Source of the DNA: Rheinheimera soli
GTDB taxonomy: Bacteria; Pseudomonadota; Gammaproteobacteria; Enterobacterales; Alteromonadaceae
DNA: 64,000 nt
Direction of reading: 5' to 3'
NCBI RefSeq assembly: GCF_021290985.1
Contig: NZ_JAJOYU010000001.1
Location: forward strand, 396,371-460,370
Both the position numbers and the translations under genes were made by a program. The notes under the pieces are model-generated. The model was not told the DNA's origin and searched no databases. It was given only the letters and a program-made list of their open reading frames with translations. Shown one piece after another: positions 1-10,941 of this stretch. The number at the start of each line of letters is the position of its first letter. Positions within the stretch are counted from its first letter, which is position 1.

Positions 1-1039
1 CTTGCACTTTCACCAGTTCAGCTAAGGCTGGGCCAGCGCTGATATCCAGTTTCTGCTCGGCCACATGCCAGGCTAAATGCGTGGCGACATAGTCTGGAGC
101 CAGAGTTTTCATATAGTGCTGGTTTAACCAAATCAGTTTGTCGGTGTTAAAAGCTGAAGGTGCACGGTTACAGTCGCTTAAGTCAAACAGCTGCACCAGC
201 TCTTCTTTGCTGAAAATTTCCTGATCGCCATGCGACCAACCTAAACGTACCAAATAGTTGATCAGCGCTTCTGGCAGGAAACCGTTATCACGGTATTGCA
301 TGACACCTACAGCACCATGACGTTTGGATAAACGCTTGCCATCGTCACCTAAAATCATCGGCACGTGAGCGTATTTCGGCAGTTCAGCGCCTAAAGCGGC
401 CAGAATATTCATCTGACGTGGCGTGTTGTTGACATGGTCATCACCACGAATGACGTGAGTAATACCCATTTTCCAATCATCAACCACTACCGTCAGGTTA
501 TAGGTTGGAGTGCCGTCACTGCGGGCAATGATTAAATCGTCCAGCTCAGCATTGGCAATTTCAATGCGGCCTTTGATTAAATCGTCAATCACCACTACGC
601 CATCCAGCGGGTTTTTAAAACGAATGGTATAAGGCTTGTCGGTTGGGTGGTCAGTACGGTCACGCCACATGCCGTTGTATTTTGGTTTTTCGCCAGCAGC
701 CATTTGCGCTTCACGCATTGCATCCACTTCTTCAACAGTACAGAAGCACTTGTAAGCTTTGCCTTCTGCTAATAGCTGAGCAACTACTTCTTTATATAAA
801 TCAAAACGTTTAGTTTGGTAATAAGGGCCGTCGTCATAATCCAGACCTAACCATTCCATACCTTCTAAAATGGCATCCACTGATTCCTGCGACGAACGCT
901 CTAAATCGGTGTCTTCAATACGAAGGATAAAAGTACCGCCTGTTTTGCGGGCATGCAGCCAGCTGTATAACGCTGTACGAGCGCCACCAACGTGCAGATA
1001 ACCTGTAGGGCTTGGCGCGAAACGAGTAACTATAGACAT
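1..1039 (-). CDS. gltX: Glutamyl-tRNA synthetase, N-terminal 346 residues (runs off window)
   Basis: Charges tRNA-Glu with glutamate in the cytoplasm. The minus-strand frame starts at the ATG at 1039 and stays open to position 1, so the C-terminal anticodon-binding part lies outside the window. Class I motifs are visible: the HIGH-type motif within [14 protein letters not shown] near residues 9-22 and the KMSKS-type motif KRLSKRHG near residue 240. The family is about 470 residues long, so roughly three quarters is present. It is divergent from the tRNA-Val cluster, as gltX and valUXY are in E. coli, which supports the assignment. No frameshift is seen. Confidence 0.95.
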   Translation of the reverse strand, partial: MSIVTRFAPSPTGYLHVGGARTALYSWLHARKTGGTFILRIEDTDLERSSQESVDAILEGMEWLGLDYDDGPYYQTKRFDLYKEVVAQLLAEGKAYKCFCTVEEVDAMREAQMAAGEKPKYNGMWRDRTDHPTDKPYTIRFKNPLDGVVVIDDLIKGRIEIANAELDDLIIARSDGTPTYNLTVVVDDWKMGITHVIRGDDHVNNTPRQMNILAALGAELPKYAHVPMILGDDGKRLSKRHGAVGVMQYRDNGFLPEALINYLVRLGWSHGDQEIFSKEELVQLFDLSDCNRAPSAFNTDKLIWLNQHYMKTLAPDYVATHLAWHVAEQKLDISAGPALAELVKVQ

Positions 1040-1177
1040 AATGAATCCACTGAAGGCCAAAAAATTGGGCGCTATTGTACCAATGCGAAGCTGTGATTGC
1101 ACGGCCGAAGCTGCGATGCAGGAAAAGATTTAACTGACTACTTTTACAGCATACAGTTCACAAAGCTAAAAATATTA

Positions 1178-1205
1178 TTGACACAAAAACCGAGCCCCCT
1201 ATAAT
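1178..1205 (+). promoter_or_regulatory. Sigma70 promoter of the tRNA-Val cluster
   Basis: A perfect -35 TTGACA (1178-1183) and a perfect -10 TATAAT (1200-1205) are separated by 16 bp. A GC-rich discriminator (GACCGCCGACC) follows, as is typical of stringently controlled stable-RNA promoters. The first tRNA begins 18 bp after the -10. It probably drives all the tRNA-Val copies and the downstream repeats as one transcript. Confidence 0.9.
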
Positions 1206-1223
1206 GACCGCCGACCACACGAT

Positions 1224-1299
1224 GGATGCTTAGCTCAGCCGGGAGAGCATCGCCCTTACAAGGCGGGGGTCACTGGTTCGATCCCAGTAGCATCCACCA
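1224..1299 (+). tRNA. tRNA-Val (anticodon UAC), copy 1
   Basis: A 76-nt cloverleaf with acceptor stem GGATGCT/AGCATCC, D-arm TTAGCTCAGCCGGGAGAGC, anticodon loop CTTACAA (anticodon TAC), T-loop GGTTCGATCC and an encoded CCA end. It is very close to E. coli valU-type tRNA-Val. It differs from the later copies by CAGCC instead of CAGCT in the D-loop. First gene after the strong promoter. Confidence 0.97.
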
Positions 1300-1339
1300 T
1301 CATTTTAGATGAATCGTTGTAGTCATATTGTTATGCCCA

Positions 1340-1415
1340 GGATGCTTAGCTCAGCTGGGAGAGCATCGCCCTTACAAGGCGAGGGTCACTGGTTCGATCC
1401 CAGTAGCATCCACCA
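1340..1415 (+). tRNA. tRNA-Val (anticodon UAC), copy 2
   Basis: A 76-nt tRNA-Val(UAC) with encoded CCA, 40 bp after copy 1. It matches copy 1 except in the D-loop and one base after the anticodon stem (GGCGAGGGT instead of GGCGGGGGT). The spacer before it resembles the spacer before copy 3, so the duplicated unit was tRNA plus spacer. Confidence 0.97.
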
Positions 1416-1489
1416 TCTTTTTAAAGAGCGCATCGCCGCACTTTACAAAGAACAGGCTGTCACTGGAGTAAACCCAGTAGCATCCACCA
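1416..1489 (+). pseudogene. Decayed tRNA-Val copy between tRNA copies 2 and 3
   Basis: About 74 bp directly after the CCA of copy 2. It keeps a recognisable anticodon-region remnant (GCATCGCC then CTTTACAA) and a perfect 3' end (CCCAGTAGCATCCACCA), but has lost the acceptor 5' strand and D-arm. It cannot fold as a tRNA. It is the same class of remnant as the array at 1703-2083. Confidence 0.8.
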
Positions 1490-1527
1490 TTTTTTTAGAT
1501 GCACAGATGTAACAATAAATAGTCCCA

Positions 1528-1603
1528 GGACGCTTAGCTCAGCTGGGAGAGCATCGCCCTTACAAGGCGGGGGTCACTGGTTCGAACCCAGTAGCGTCCA
1601 CCA
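1528..1603 (+). tRNA. tRNA-Val (anticodon UAC), copy 3
   Basis: A 76-nt tRNA-Val(UAC) with encoded CCA. Its acceptor stem is GGACGCT/AGCGTCC: both strands changed relative to the other copies (A-T replaced by G-C), a compensatory pair that indicates selection on a working tRNA. The T-loop reads TTCGAACC instead of TTCGATCC. Confidence 0.97.
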
Positions 1604-1626
1604 AAATTTTTTGTACTAGATTCCCA

Positions 1627-1702
1627 GGATGCTTAGCTCAGCTGGGAGAGCATCGCCCTTACAAGGCGAGGGTCACTGGTTCGATCCCAGTAGCATCCAC
1701 CA
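1627..1702 (+). tRNA. tRNA-Val (anticodon UAC), copy 4
   Basis: A 76-nt tRNA-Val(UAC), identical to copy 2 in the body, with encoded CCA. It is separated from copy 3 by a 23-bp AT-rich spacer and is the last intact copy. Decayed units follow without a gap. Confidence 0.97.
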
Positions 1703-2083
1703 ATCCTTTGATAGAAAAACATCGCTCTCTTTACACAACCCAAGACTCGCTAATTGGGTCCCAGTAGCATCCACCATTCCCCATCCCCTGTTAAAGAAAA
1801 GTATCGCCACCCTTCACAAAAGAATAGGCTCGATGGTTCGATCCCAGTAGCATTCACCATTCCTCTTTCGAAAAACATCGCTCTCTTTATAAAACCCAAG
1901 ACTCGCTAATTTAATCCCAGTAGCACCCACCATCCCTTTTAAAGAAAAACATCGTTCTCTTTATAAAACCCAAGACTCGCTAATTGGATCCCAGTAGCAT
2001 CCACCATTCCCCATCCCCTGTTAAAGAAAAGCATCGCCACTCTTCACAAAAGAATAGGCTCGATGGTTCGATCCCAGTAGCAC
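1703..2083 (+). repeat. Array of five decayed tRNA-Val-derived repeats
   Basis: Five contiguous units of 73-83 bp, each ending in a tRNA-Val 3' end (CCCAGTAGCAYCCACCA or close): 1703-1776 (A), 1777-1859 (B), 1860-1932 (A'), 1933-2006 (A'') and 2007-2083 (B'). All keep an anticodon-arm echo (ACATCGCTCTCTTTA in A types, ATCGCCACYCTTCACAA in B types). B types also keep the T-arm GGTTCGATCCC. All have lost the 5' acceptor strand and D-arm. A''-B' repeats A-B almost exactly, so there is a second-order duplication of about 157 bp. The layout recalls the rtT repeats of the E. coli tyrT operon, which also end in a tRNA 3' end. No protein is likely encoded. Confidence 0.85.
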
Positions 2084-2259
2084 CCTAACCTACTGTTTTT
2101 CATCGTATCTAATATTGTATTTTTACCATTTTTTCACTTATCAATAATTTTCCTAAATCAGAAAATTCTTACTTCTTGAATTCATTTAAAAATTTTGCAG
2201 CTTTTTATCAATTAAATGGCTATATTTGATAGAAATGATAATAGGTATCTGATTCATTT

Positions 2260-3876
2260 ATGGCAGTAAAACTTAATAAGGACATCCAGATACTGGTTGT
2301 AGATGAACAACCTTTAACTCAGAATTATCTGCGTTATGCGCTAGAAACTCTGGGCTACACCAGTTTCCACTACGCTGAAAACTCCGCTATAGCTTTAACT
2401 CAATGCCGTGACAAAGCTTTTGATTTGATCATTTGCTCTTTTAATTTGAATGGCAAAGATGGCTATCAGCTGTATCAGGAGCTGAAAGCGCGTAATTTAT
2501 TCCGTCATTGCACAGGTTTTATTTTTATCAGCGCTGAGACAGATCCTAGCCTGGTGCACAGCGTTTTAGAATTACAGCCTGACGAATTTATGGTGAAACC
2601 CTACGCCATTAAAGACTTAAAATCCCGAATTGACCGCACAGTGCAGCGTAAGAACTTGTTCCGCCCCTTGTATAGTCTGATGGATCAGAAAAAAACTGAT
2701 CCGGCTCTGAAGCAACTGGATGAATGGCTGAAGCAGGGTTATCAGCCCAAGTACAACAGCATGCTACTGAAAATTAAGGGCGAGATACTACAGCAAGCCG
2801 GTCGCTGGACCGAAGCAGAACAGTTTTATAGCAGCCTTATCCATCACGAAAATCTGCACTGGGTTAAACTTGGGCTGGCACGCTGTTTAATTCAGCGTGA
2901 ACGTTACCCTGAGGCCATCTCGCTGCTGCAACCTCTGTTGCATAAAGCAGACATGAAACTGGCGGCTTTGGATTTACTGGCAGATATTCATCTGCGCCAG
3001 CAACTATATAAAAAAGCCCAGTCTGAACTGTTACAAGCGGCTGATATGGCGCCACGCAACTTAATGCGCCAGCAAAAGCTGTTGCACCTGTCACGCTTAA
3101 CCCATGACTATGAACATCAGTTTAAAGCGGCTAAAGACTTGCTGCGTTTTGCCCGTTTCTCTGTTTATGAGCAGCCTGATTTGTATTTAAATCTGGCTCG
3201 CGCTTCTATTGATTACGCCTTAAGTGTGGACGAAGAGGAGCAAACTAATCGCTTATCTAAAGTTGCCAATGACACTTTAAGCAATATGCGCCAAGTGTTT
3301 CCGGATCAGCGCAAAGAAGAGCAGCAAGTAGTGGTGCAGGCGAGGATTTATTATCTAAAAGATCAGATAGAAAAAGCGAAGCAGCTGTTGCTGGCACTGG
3401 AGAAAAAACCTGTAACACAAGGTGCTGAAGATATTCTGGACAAAGCCAAAGCTCTGCATGAAGTAGGTTTATTAAGCAGTTCCCGCGAGTTACTTAAACA
3501 ACTGACCCAAGATGCCAATCAGTTAAAAAATGCAGACCCTGTGTTTATCACTTATCTGCAACAAGAGCAGCAAGAACGCGAAAGCTTGCCTATGGGACCA
3601 AGGGAGTTTAACAACAACGCAGTATTGCTTTACGAAAGAGGCCAGTTGCATCAGGCGCTGAGCGCTTTTATTCAGGCTTTCAACATTATGCCCGGTAACG
3701 TGGGTATTGCGCTGAATTTGCTGCAGTCATTGCGGTCCACAGAAAACATTGATCCCTCCATTCAAACCGAACAACTGCGTTTGCAATGTGAAGTGATATT
3801 GTCGAGAGCCAAGCTGAATGAGGAGCAGGAAAAACGCTGGCAGCAGTTGCAAAGCCAGCAGAAAATAGCGATTTAA
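2260..3876 (+). CDS. Response-regulator-like protein with TPR repeats; receiver lacks the phospho-acceptor Asp
   Basis: A 538-residue protein. Residues about 8-128 form a CheY-like receiver: acidic pair D15/E16, DGYQL after the third strand, and the conserved Lys in MVKPY. The position that should be the phosphorylated Asp is Ser60 (DLIICSFNL), so this domain probably does not accept phosphate by the usual route. The remaining 400 residues are helical and rich in TPR-like repeats (for example WTEAEQFYSSLI and YPEAISLLQPLL), which suggests a protein-protein scaffold. There is no DNA-binding output domain. It stands alone, convergent with the next gene (7-bp gap). The Shine-Dalgarno sequence is weak. 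The partner is unknown. Confidence 0.85.
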   Translation: MAVKLNKDIQILVVDEQPLTQNYLRYALETLGYTSFHYAENSAIALTQCRDKAFDLIICSFNLNGKDGYQLYQELKARNLFRHCTGFIFISAETDPSLVHSVLELQPDEFMVKPYAIKDLKSRIDRTVQRKNLFRPLYSLMDQKKTDPALKQLDEWLKQGYQPKYNSMLLKIKGEILQQAGRWTEAEQFYSSLIHHENLHWVKLGLARCLIQRERYPEAISLLQPLLHKADMKLAALDLLADIHLRQQLYKKAQSELLQAADMAPRNLMRQQKLLHLSRLTHDYEHQFKAAKDLLRFARFSVYEQPDLYLNLARASIDYALSVDEEEQTNRLSKVANDTLSNMRQVFPDQRKEEQQVVVQARIYYLKDQIEKAKQLLLALEKKPVTQGAEDILDKAKALHEVGLLSSSRELLKQLTQDANQLKNADPVFITYLQQEQQERESLPMGPREFNNNAVLLYERGQLHQALSAFIQAFNIMPGNVGIALNLLQSLRSTENIDPSIQTEQLRLQCEVILSRAKLNEEQEKRWQQLQSQQKIAI

Positions 3877-3883
3877 GGCTAGG

Positions 3884-4339
3884 CTAAGGCCATTCAGTCA
3901 CCACCTGTTTCATCACAGGGTTCTTCAGCAGCCACCATAAGCTAAGCACCAGCAACACAGGTGATATCAGTAACCAGGGTGCTTTGAGCATCACATAGTT
4001 GGGTAAGTGAGTCAGGCTGTGCACCAGATCTGTAGCAACAACTGCCAGCATAATCCAACGGCTTTGGCGCCATAATTTAAACCAGCCTTGATGCCCCTTA
4101 TCCTTGCGCTGACTTAATGCAGCCACAACCAGCAACAAGGGTGCACAAATCAGACAAGCAGTTAAGAAATCGCTGCTTTTCGGATAGACGGCGGCCATTA
4201 ACTTGTCACCGCCTTCTGGCATAGTCAGCACTAAAATCCACAGCAGATAAGGCCTTAACACCAGCAACAACACCGCATAAAAACGCATGGGGATGCGGGT
4301 CAGGCCATACTTATCCAGCAGAGGATAAAATTCAGACAT
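3884..4339 (-). CDS. DUF2919 (YfeZ-like) inner-membrane protein
   Basis: A 151-residue protein with four likely membrane helices (about residues 20-40, 58-78, 95-112 and 122-140) and basic loops between them (SQRKDKGHQ, KLWRQSRW). Length and pattern fit DUF2919/YfeZ, a small membrane family of unknown role. In E. coli yfeZ also lies in the ligA/cysZ neighbourhood. It starts 1 bp after the ligA stop, so it is probably the last gene of a zipA-ligA transcript. The family call is from memory. Confidence 0.65.
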   Translation of the reverse strand: MSEFYPLLDKYGLTRIPMRFYAVLLLVLRPYLLWILVLTMPEGGDKLMAAVYPKSSDFLTACLICAPLLLVVAALSQRKDKGHQGWFKLWRQSRWIMLAVVATDLVHSLTHLPNYVMLKAPWLLISPVLLVLSLWWLLKNPVMKQVVTEWP

Positions 4340-4340
4340 A

Positions 4341-6447
<2,107 letters not shown>

Positions 6448-6451
6448 AACT

Positions 6452-6471
6452 AGGCCCCGATGACGGGGCCT
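6452..6471 (-). terminator. Hairpin after zipA (possible terminator)
   Basis: Perfect 8-bp stem AGGCCCCG/CGGGGCCT with an ATGA loop, 19 bp beyond the zipA stop. On the minus strand it is followed by AGTTATTTTAG, a weak U-tract, so termination may be partial and allow read-through into ligA. Confidence 0.6.
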
Positions 6472-6490
6472 GTTTAACAGCTGTAATGCA

Positions 6491-7330
6491 TTAACCGTGG
6501 ATCAGGCGCTGACGCTGGAACTCACGGATTTTTTCCACATAATGTCGTACTGTTTGTACTGTCAGCACTGAGCGTTGACCATCCAGTACCTGACCACCGA
6601 ATTCATCGGCCAGTTTTTTCGCTGCACTGTGCATCAGGTTGAAGTTTTGTAAAGCTTCGCCAGGCCCTGGCAAGGTCATAAACAAACTTAAACCACGGGT
6701 ATTCATTTTTTCCATCTCTTCTAAATCGAAGGTACCCGGATTAAACATATTGGCCAGTGAAAACAACACTTCGCCTGAACCTGCATTGTCCTGGAAACGG
6801 TGGAAAATATTCATTTCGCCGTACTTAAAGCCTAACATCAGCAAAGACGGCAATAACAGAGAACCGTTAATTTCCTCGCCTTCTGGCAGCAATACGTACA
6901 GGATCAGCACTTCGTTTGCTGGCGCCTGTGCGCTTTGATCTTTTTCTGCTTCATAGGCTGCTTGTTGCTCTTCGGCAACAGCTTCAGCATAAGGCTCGTC
7001 TGTAGCAGAAAAACTGCCCATATCTAAAGAGGGTTCATTTAATTCCGGCTCACGACGCACTTTTACGGGTTCACGTAATTTGTTGGCTTTTGGTGGCACT
7101 GTTGGCGCAGGTTTTGGTTGCGGCTTTTCGCCAGGTTGTAATACACGCTTACGACCAATACCCAACTCATCAAACCCATCGCCTTTAGGGCCGGAGTTTG
7201 CAGCAGCGTCTACTTCGTATTTGCTGTTGTCCTTGTTATTTTTCCGGACTGTCCACCAGCCATGTAAAGCTAAAGCGCTGATACCCAACACACCCAAAAC
7301 AATCAAGACTAAACGTAATTCCTCAGCCAT
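6491..7330 (-). CDS. zipA: Cell division protein ZipA
   Basis: Tethers FtsZ polymers to the inner membrane early in division. The 279 residues show the family layout: a periplasm-out N-terminal membrane helix (LVLIVLGVLGISALALHG, about residues 6-23), a charged stretch, a Pro/Gln/Glu-rich linker (about 60-145) and a C-terminal FtsZ-binding domain starting near NEVLILYVLLP. It is a little shorter than the E. coli protein because of the linker. The order smc-zipA-ligA on the minus strand suggests a shared transcript. Confidence 0.95.
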   Translation of the reverse strand: MAEELRLVLIVLGVLGISALALHGWWTVRKNNKDNSKYEVDAAANSGPKGDGFDELGIGRKRVLQPGEKPQPKPAPTVPPKANKLREPVKVRREPELNEPSLDMGSFSATDEPYAEAVAEEQQAAYEAEKDQSAQAPANEVLILYVLLPEGEEINGSLLLPSLLMLGFKYGEMNIFHRFQDNAGSGEVLFSLANMFNPGTFDLEEMEKMNTRGLSLFMTLPGPGEALQNFNLMHSAAKKLADEFGGQVLDGQRSVLTVQTVRHYVEKIREFQRQRLIHG

Positions 7331-7349
7331 CTCTTTTACCTTTTAGTTT

Positions 7350-10300
7350 TTAGGCTTGTGCCATTTTCACGGCATCTTCCACATCTACAGCCACAACTCT
7401 GGACACACCGGGCTCCTGCATGGTCACCCCCATTAATTGTGCCGCCATTTCCATGGCAATTTTATTGTGACTGATATAAATAAATTGCACAGTTTCAGAC
7501 ATTTCCCGTACCAGATTACAAAATCTGCCGACGTTTGCATCATCCAAAGGTGCATCAACTTCATCCAACATGCAAAAAGGTGCTGGATTTAATCGAAAAA
7601 TCGAAAACACCAATGATAAAGCGGTTAGCGCTTTTTCACCACCCGAGAGTAAGTGAATTGTACTGTTTTTTTTGCCTGGCGGTCTCGCCATGATAGTTAC
7701 ACCTGTTTCTAACAGATCTTCGTCGGTTAAATCAAGATAGGCACTACCTCCACCAAAGACTTTTGGAAACAAAGTTTGCAAGCCGTCATTGACCTGCTCA
7801 AAGGTTTCTTTAAATTTCTGCCGGGTTTCCCGGTCAATTTTACGAATAGCAGTTTCGAGAGTTTCTAATGCTGAGACTAAATCCTGATGCTGCGCGTCCA
7901 GATACTGTTTACGCTCGTCCTGCTGTTCAAATTCTTCAATAGCCGCCAGGTTAATAGGGCCTAGACGTGAGACTGAATCCTGTGTTTTTTCCAGCTGTTG
8001 TTGCCATTCCTGCTCATTCGCTTCAGGCGGCAGAGTTTCACTCAGTTCTTTAAAGTTCACCTGTAGCTCTGTCAGCTGCTCCAGCATATTGTTAGCACGT
8101 ACACGATAACCTTCGGCGCTTAACTGTAAATCAGCTAATTCTTTCTGCTTTTGCGTTAATAAATGCGCCACACCTTGATGACCTTGTTCGGCTTGGCGCA
8201 GCTTTTCTTCTAACAAATGCAAAGCTTCGGCTTTTTGCTGCACTAAAAGTTCAACTTCAGCGCGTTGTTCCAGTAACAACTGTAAAGTTTCGTGTTGTTC
8301 GCCATCGGGTTCTGACACTTCAGCCAGTTGATCCTGGACCAATAGATGGCGTTGCTGCAGTTGCTGTTGTTGCTGTTGGCTGCGCTGTAAATTCTGCTGA
8401 CTGAAAGTGATTTGCTTACTTAAGCTTTGTTGTTCCAGTTGCAATTGCTGCAGTTGTTGGCGAATTAAATCCTGTTGTTGTTTCAGTTGCTGATGCTGTT
8501 GCTGGCTCTGGCTGTGTTGTTGCTGCAACTGCCCTTCTTTGGCTTTTTGCGTCTGATACTGCTCATCCAGCGCTTCGGATTGTTGCTCCAGTTCTTCGAG
8601 TTGCAGACTTAACAACTCAAAATCCTGCTGCTGTGTTGTCAGCTCAGTGGATGCCTGTAAACGTCTTTGCTGCTGTAATTGCTGCTGTTGTTGCAGCAAT
8701 AAAAGGTCAGTGCTGATTTTTTGCAGTAAATCTTTAGCTTGTTGCAACTGTTGAATGCTTTGCTGCCATTGCTGTTTACTCTCTGAAAGCTCAGCATCAG
8801 ATTGCAGTGCCTGTTGCTGCTCTGCCAAAAGTTGCTGTTCAAGCTGCTGGATTTGTTCAGCCAGTTCCAGCAATTGCTGTTGCCGTGTTAAGTAGTTATC
8901 TGAAGCCGCCTGCCCGGGCACGAGCTGCCAATTGCTGCCAAACCAAATGCCTTCAGGACAAATCACCGACTGCTGCGGCTCTAATTGCTGTTGTTTTGCT
9001 TTGGCTTGCTCTGCGTTGTCGGCCAGTACAACAGTATGGAATGAGTCCGGGTAGAGGCCAGAACGTATCACTGTTGCTAAAGTACCGGCTTTGGCATCAA
9101 GCTGACTTGGTGAGATATAACTTTGCTCAGTTCCCTGTTTAGCGCCCTGCTCTGCTGTCGCATGTTGAAGCTCACCCAGCACCAGACCGACAGCCTTTGC
9201 CCATTTGGGTTCAATCTGGAGCTGCTTTAACAGTTGTTGTTGCTGCTGATTGACCTGCAACTGAATTTGGTTGAGCTTCTCTTGCTGAGTCTTCAACTGC
9301 TTCAACTCGCTTTGTTGCACCAACTGCTGTTGTTTGCGTTCTTGCACATTGTGCTGCAAAGCCTGATAGCGCTGTTCAGCATCAGAGCTTTGCTGCTGCA
9401 GTAGCTCAAGTTGCTGCTGTGCCTGCTGCTGCTTTGCCACTAATGGCTCTGCAGCTTTCGAGTCGGCCGCTGCATCCAGTTGACCCAGTTCCTGTTGGAG
9501 CTGGCTGATACGGTTGAGTAATTGCTGTTGCTGTTGCTGGCTGTGTTCGGTTTTTAGCTTGTTTTGTTGCTGCTGTTGCTGCAGTGCAAAAAACTGTTGC
9601 TGCCATTGCTGTAACTGATGCTGAGCGCTGGCTAACTGTTCCTGCGCTTGCTCGGCTTGTTCGGTCAGAGTTTCAAACTGCTCTTGTTTCAGTTCGCTAT
9701 CCGGAGCTGCATTTTCAAGCTGAAACTCGAGTTCAGCCAGTTGCTCCTGCTGCTGCGCCATATAAGAGTCGGCTTCCTGCAAGGTCAGCTGTAATGAACG
9801 CAACTCATCAGTCAGGCTTTGACGGCGCTGACGTTGGTGCAATTGTTGCTGTTCTAAGCGGGTGATCTGATTACCGACCTGATAATACTGCTGCTGCACT
9901 TGCTGCTGTTCAGTACGTAAATCCTGTTGCTGCTCTTTCAGTTGCAGCACCAGCAACTGATCACCGGATTGAGCAGCCTGAAACTGTTCTATTTCTGTCA
10001 GCTTGTGCTGAATGTCCAGCTCGGTTTTTTGCAACAGGCCATGAAAGTGTAACCATTTCACACAGGCCAATTCTGCTTTGAGCTTGCGCTCCTGTGCTTT
10101 GAGTTCTTTAAAACGTGCCGCAGCTGCAGCCTGACGTTTTAACTTATCGAGGTTTTTACCCAGCTCTTCCCGCACGTCAGATAAACGGTCCAGGTTTTCG
10201 CGGGTATGTTTAATGCGGTTTTCGGTTTCGCGCCGGCGTTCTTTGTATTTGGAAATGCCAGCCGCTTCTTCGATAAAAATACGTAAGTCAGCTGGCTTGG

Positions 10301-10763
10301 ATTCTATCAGCCGTGAAATCATACCTTGTTCAATAATGGCGTAACTGCGTGGGCCTAAACCAGTGCCAAGGAAAATATCTGTGATATCACGGCGGCGGCA
10401 TTTAGTGCCATTCAGGAAATAATTCGACTGGCCATCCCGCGTCACTAAACGTTTGATAGATATTTCACTACGATCGGCCAGCGTACCTTGCAAACGGCCT
10501 TGGGTGTTTTCAAACATCAGTTCAACAGAAGCTTGAGACACGGGTTTACGTTGCGTGGAGCCGTTAAAAATAACGTCTGTCATGGCATCACCACGCAGGT
10601 TTTTCGCTGAGCTTTCACCCAGCACCCAGCGCACGGCGTCAATTACATTAGATTTACCGCAGCCGTTTGGTCCCACTACAGCAGTCATCTGAGCAGGAAA
10701 AGCCACCTGAGTGGGATCAACGAAGGATTTAAAACCCGCTAATTTAATTTGCTTAAGACGCAT
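7350..10763 (-). CDS. smc: Chromosome segregation ATPase SMC
   Basis: Condenses and segregates chromosomes together with ScpA/ScpB. The 1137 residues have a Walker A motif (GPNGCGKSN, residues 31-39), a long coiled coil, a hinge around residues 500-620, a second coiled coil, the ABC signature LSGGEKAL and Walker B (FCMLDEVDAPLDD). The coiled coils are unusually rich in glutamine, with many runs of four or more Q. Organisms with MukBEF such as E. coli lack this gene. Here it sits between zipA and cysZ, an arrangement I associate with several non-enteric gammaproteobacteria. The start ATG is well placed for the MRLKQIKLAGFKSF N-terminus typical of SMC. Confidence 0.97.
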   Translation of the reverse strand: MRLKQIKLAGFKSFVDPTQVAFPAQMTAVVGPNGCGKSNVIDAVRWVLGESSAKNLRGDAMTDVIFNGSTQRKPVSQASVELMFENTQGRLQGTLADRSEISIKRLVTRDGQSNYFLNGTKCRRRDITDIFLGTGLGPRSYAIIEQGMISRLIESKPADLRIFIEEAAGISKYKERRRETENRIKHTRENLDRLSDVREELGKNLDKLKRQAAAAARFKELKAQERKLKAELACVKWLHFHGLLQKTELDIQHKLTEIEQFQAAQSGDQLLVLQLKEQQQDLRTEQQQVQQQYYQVGNQITRLEQQQLHQRQRRQSLTDELRSLQLTLQEADSYMAQQQEQLAELEFQLENAAPDSELKQEQFETLTEQAEQAQEQLASAQHQLQQWQQQFFALQQQQQQNKLKTEHSQQQQQQLLNRISQLQQELGQLDAAADSKAAEPLVAKQQQAQQQLELLQQQSSDAEQRYQALQHNVQERKQQQLVQQSELKQLKTQQEKLNQIQLQVNQQQQQLLKQLQIEPKWAKAVGLVLGELQHATAEQGAKQGTEQSYISPSQLDAKAGTLATVIRSGLYPDSFHTVVLADNAEQAKAKQQQLEPQQSVICPEGIWFGSNWQLVPGQAASDNYLTRQQQLLELAEQIQQLEQQLLAEQQQALQSDAELSESKQQWQQSIQQLQQAKDLLQKISTDLLLLQQQQQLQQQRRLQASTELTTQQQDFELLSLQLEELEQQSEALDEQYQTQKAKEGQLQQQHSQSQQQHQQLKQQQDLIRQQLQQLQLEQQSLSKQITFSQQNLQRSQQQQQQLQQRHLLVQDQLAEVSEPDGEQHETLQLLLEQRAEVELLVQQKAEALHLLEEKLRQAEQGHQGVAHLLTQKQKELADLQLSAEGYRVRANNMLEQLTELQVNFKELSETLPPEANEQEWQQQLEKTQDSVSRLGPINLAAIEEFEQQDERKQYLDAQHQDLVSALETLETAIRKIDRETRQKFKETFEQVNDGLQTLFPKVFGGGSAYLDLTDEDLLETGVTIMARPPGKKNSTIHLLSGGEKALTALSLVFSIFRLNPAPFCMLDEVDAPLDDANVGRFCNLVREMSETVQFIYISHNKIAMEMAAQLMGVTMQEPGVSRVVAVDVEDAVKMAQA

Positions 10764-10941
10764 CTGTCCCTGAACAATAAGGCCGAGGTTTTGTTAACAA
10801 AAGTGAATGTAACAGAACTGCAGTGCTGCTGTCACGGCCGCTTTGTGTCAGGACACTGAAAAAGTTGCTTACGGATTTCTTCTTGCGACTCAGATACATG
10901 GCCTATATGCTCGGCTCATTCGTGCTAAAGGAGCTGGATCT

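Noticed and set aside
1309..1850. Two short frames (67 and 73 codons) that both contain MLSSAGRASPLQGEGHWFDP
   Set aside because: They are translations of tRNA-Val copies and their remnants.
1703..2083. A CRISPR-like array of similar units with regular spacing
   Set aside because: The repeated part is the tRNA-Val 3' end and the intervening parts are themselves related to each other; there are no unique spacers and no cas genes.
10843..10941. N-terminal extension of cysZ
   Set aside because: The ribosome site and family start both point to the ATG at 10942.
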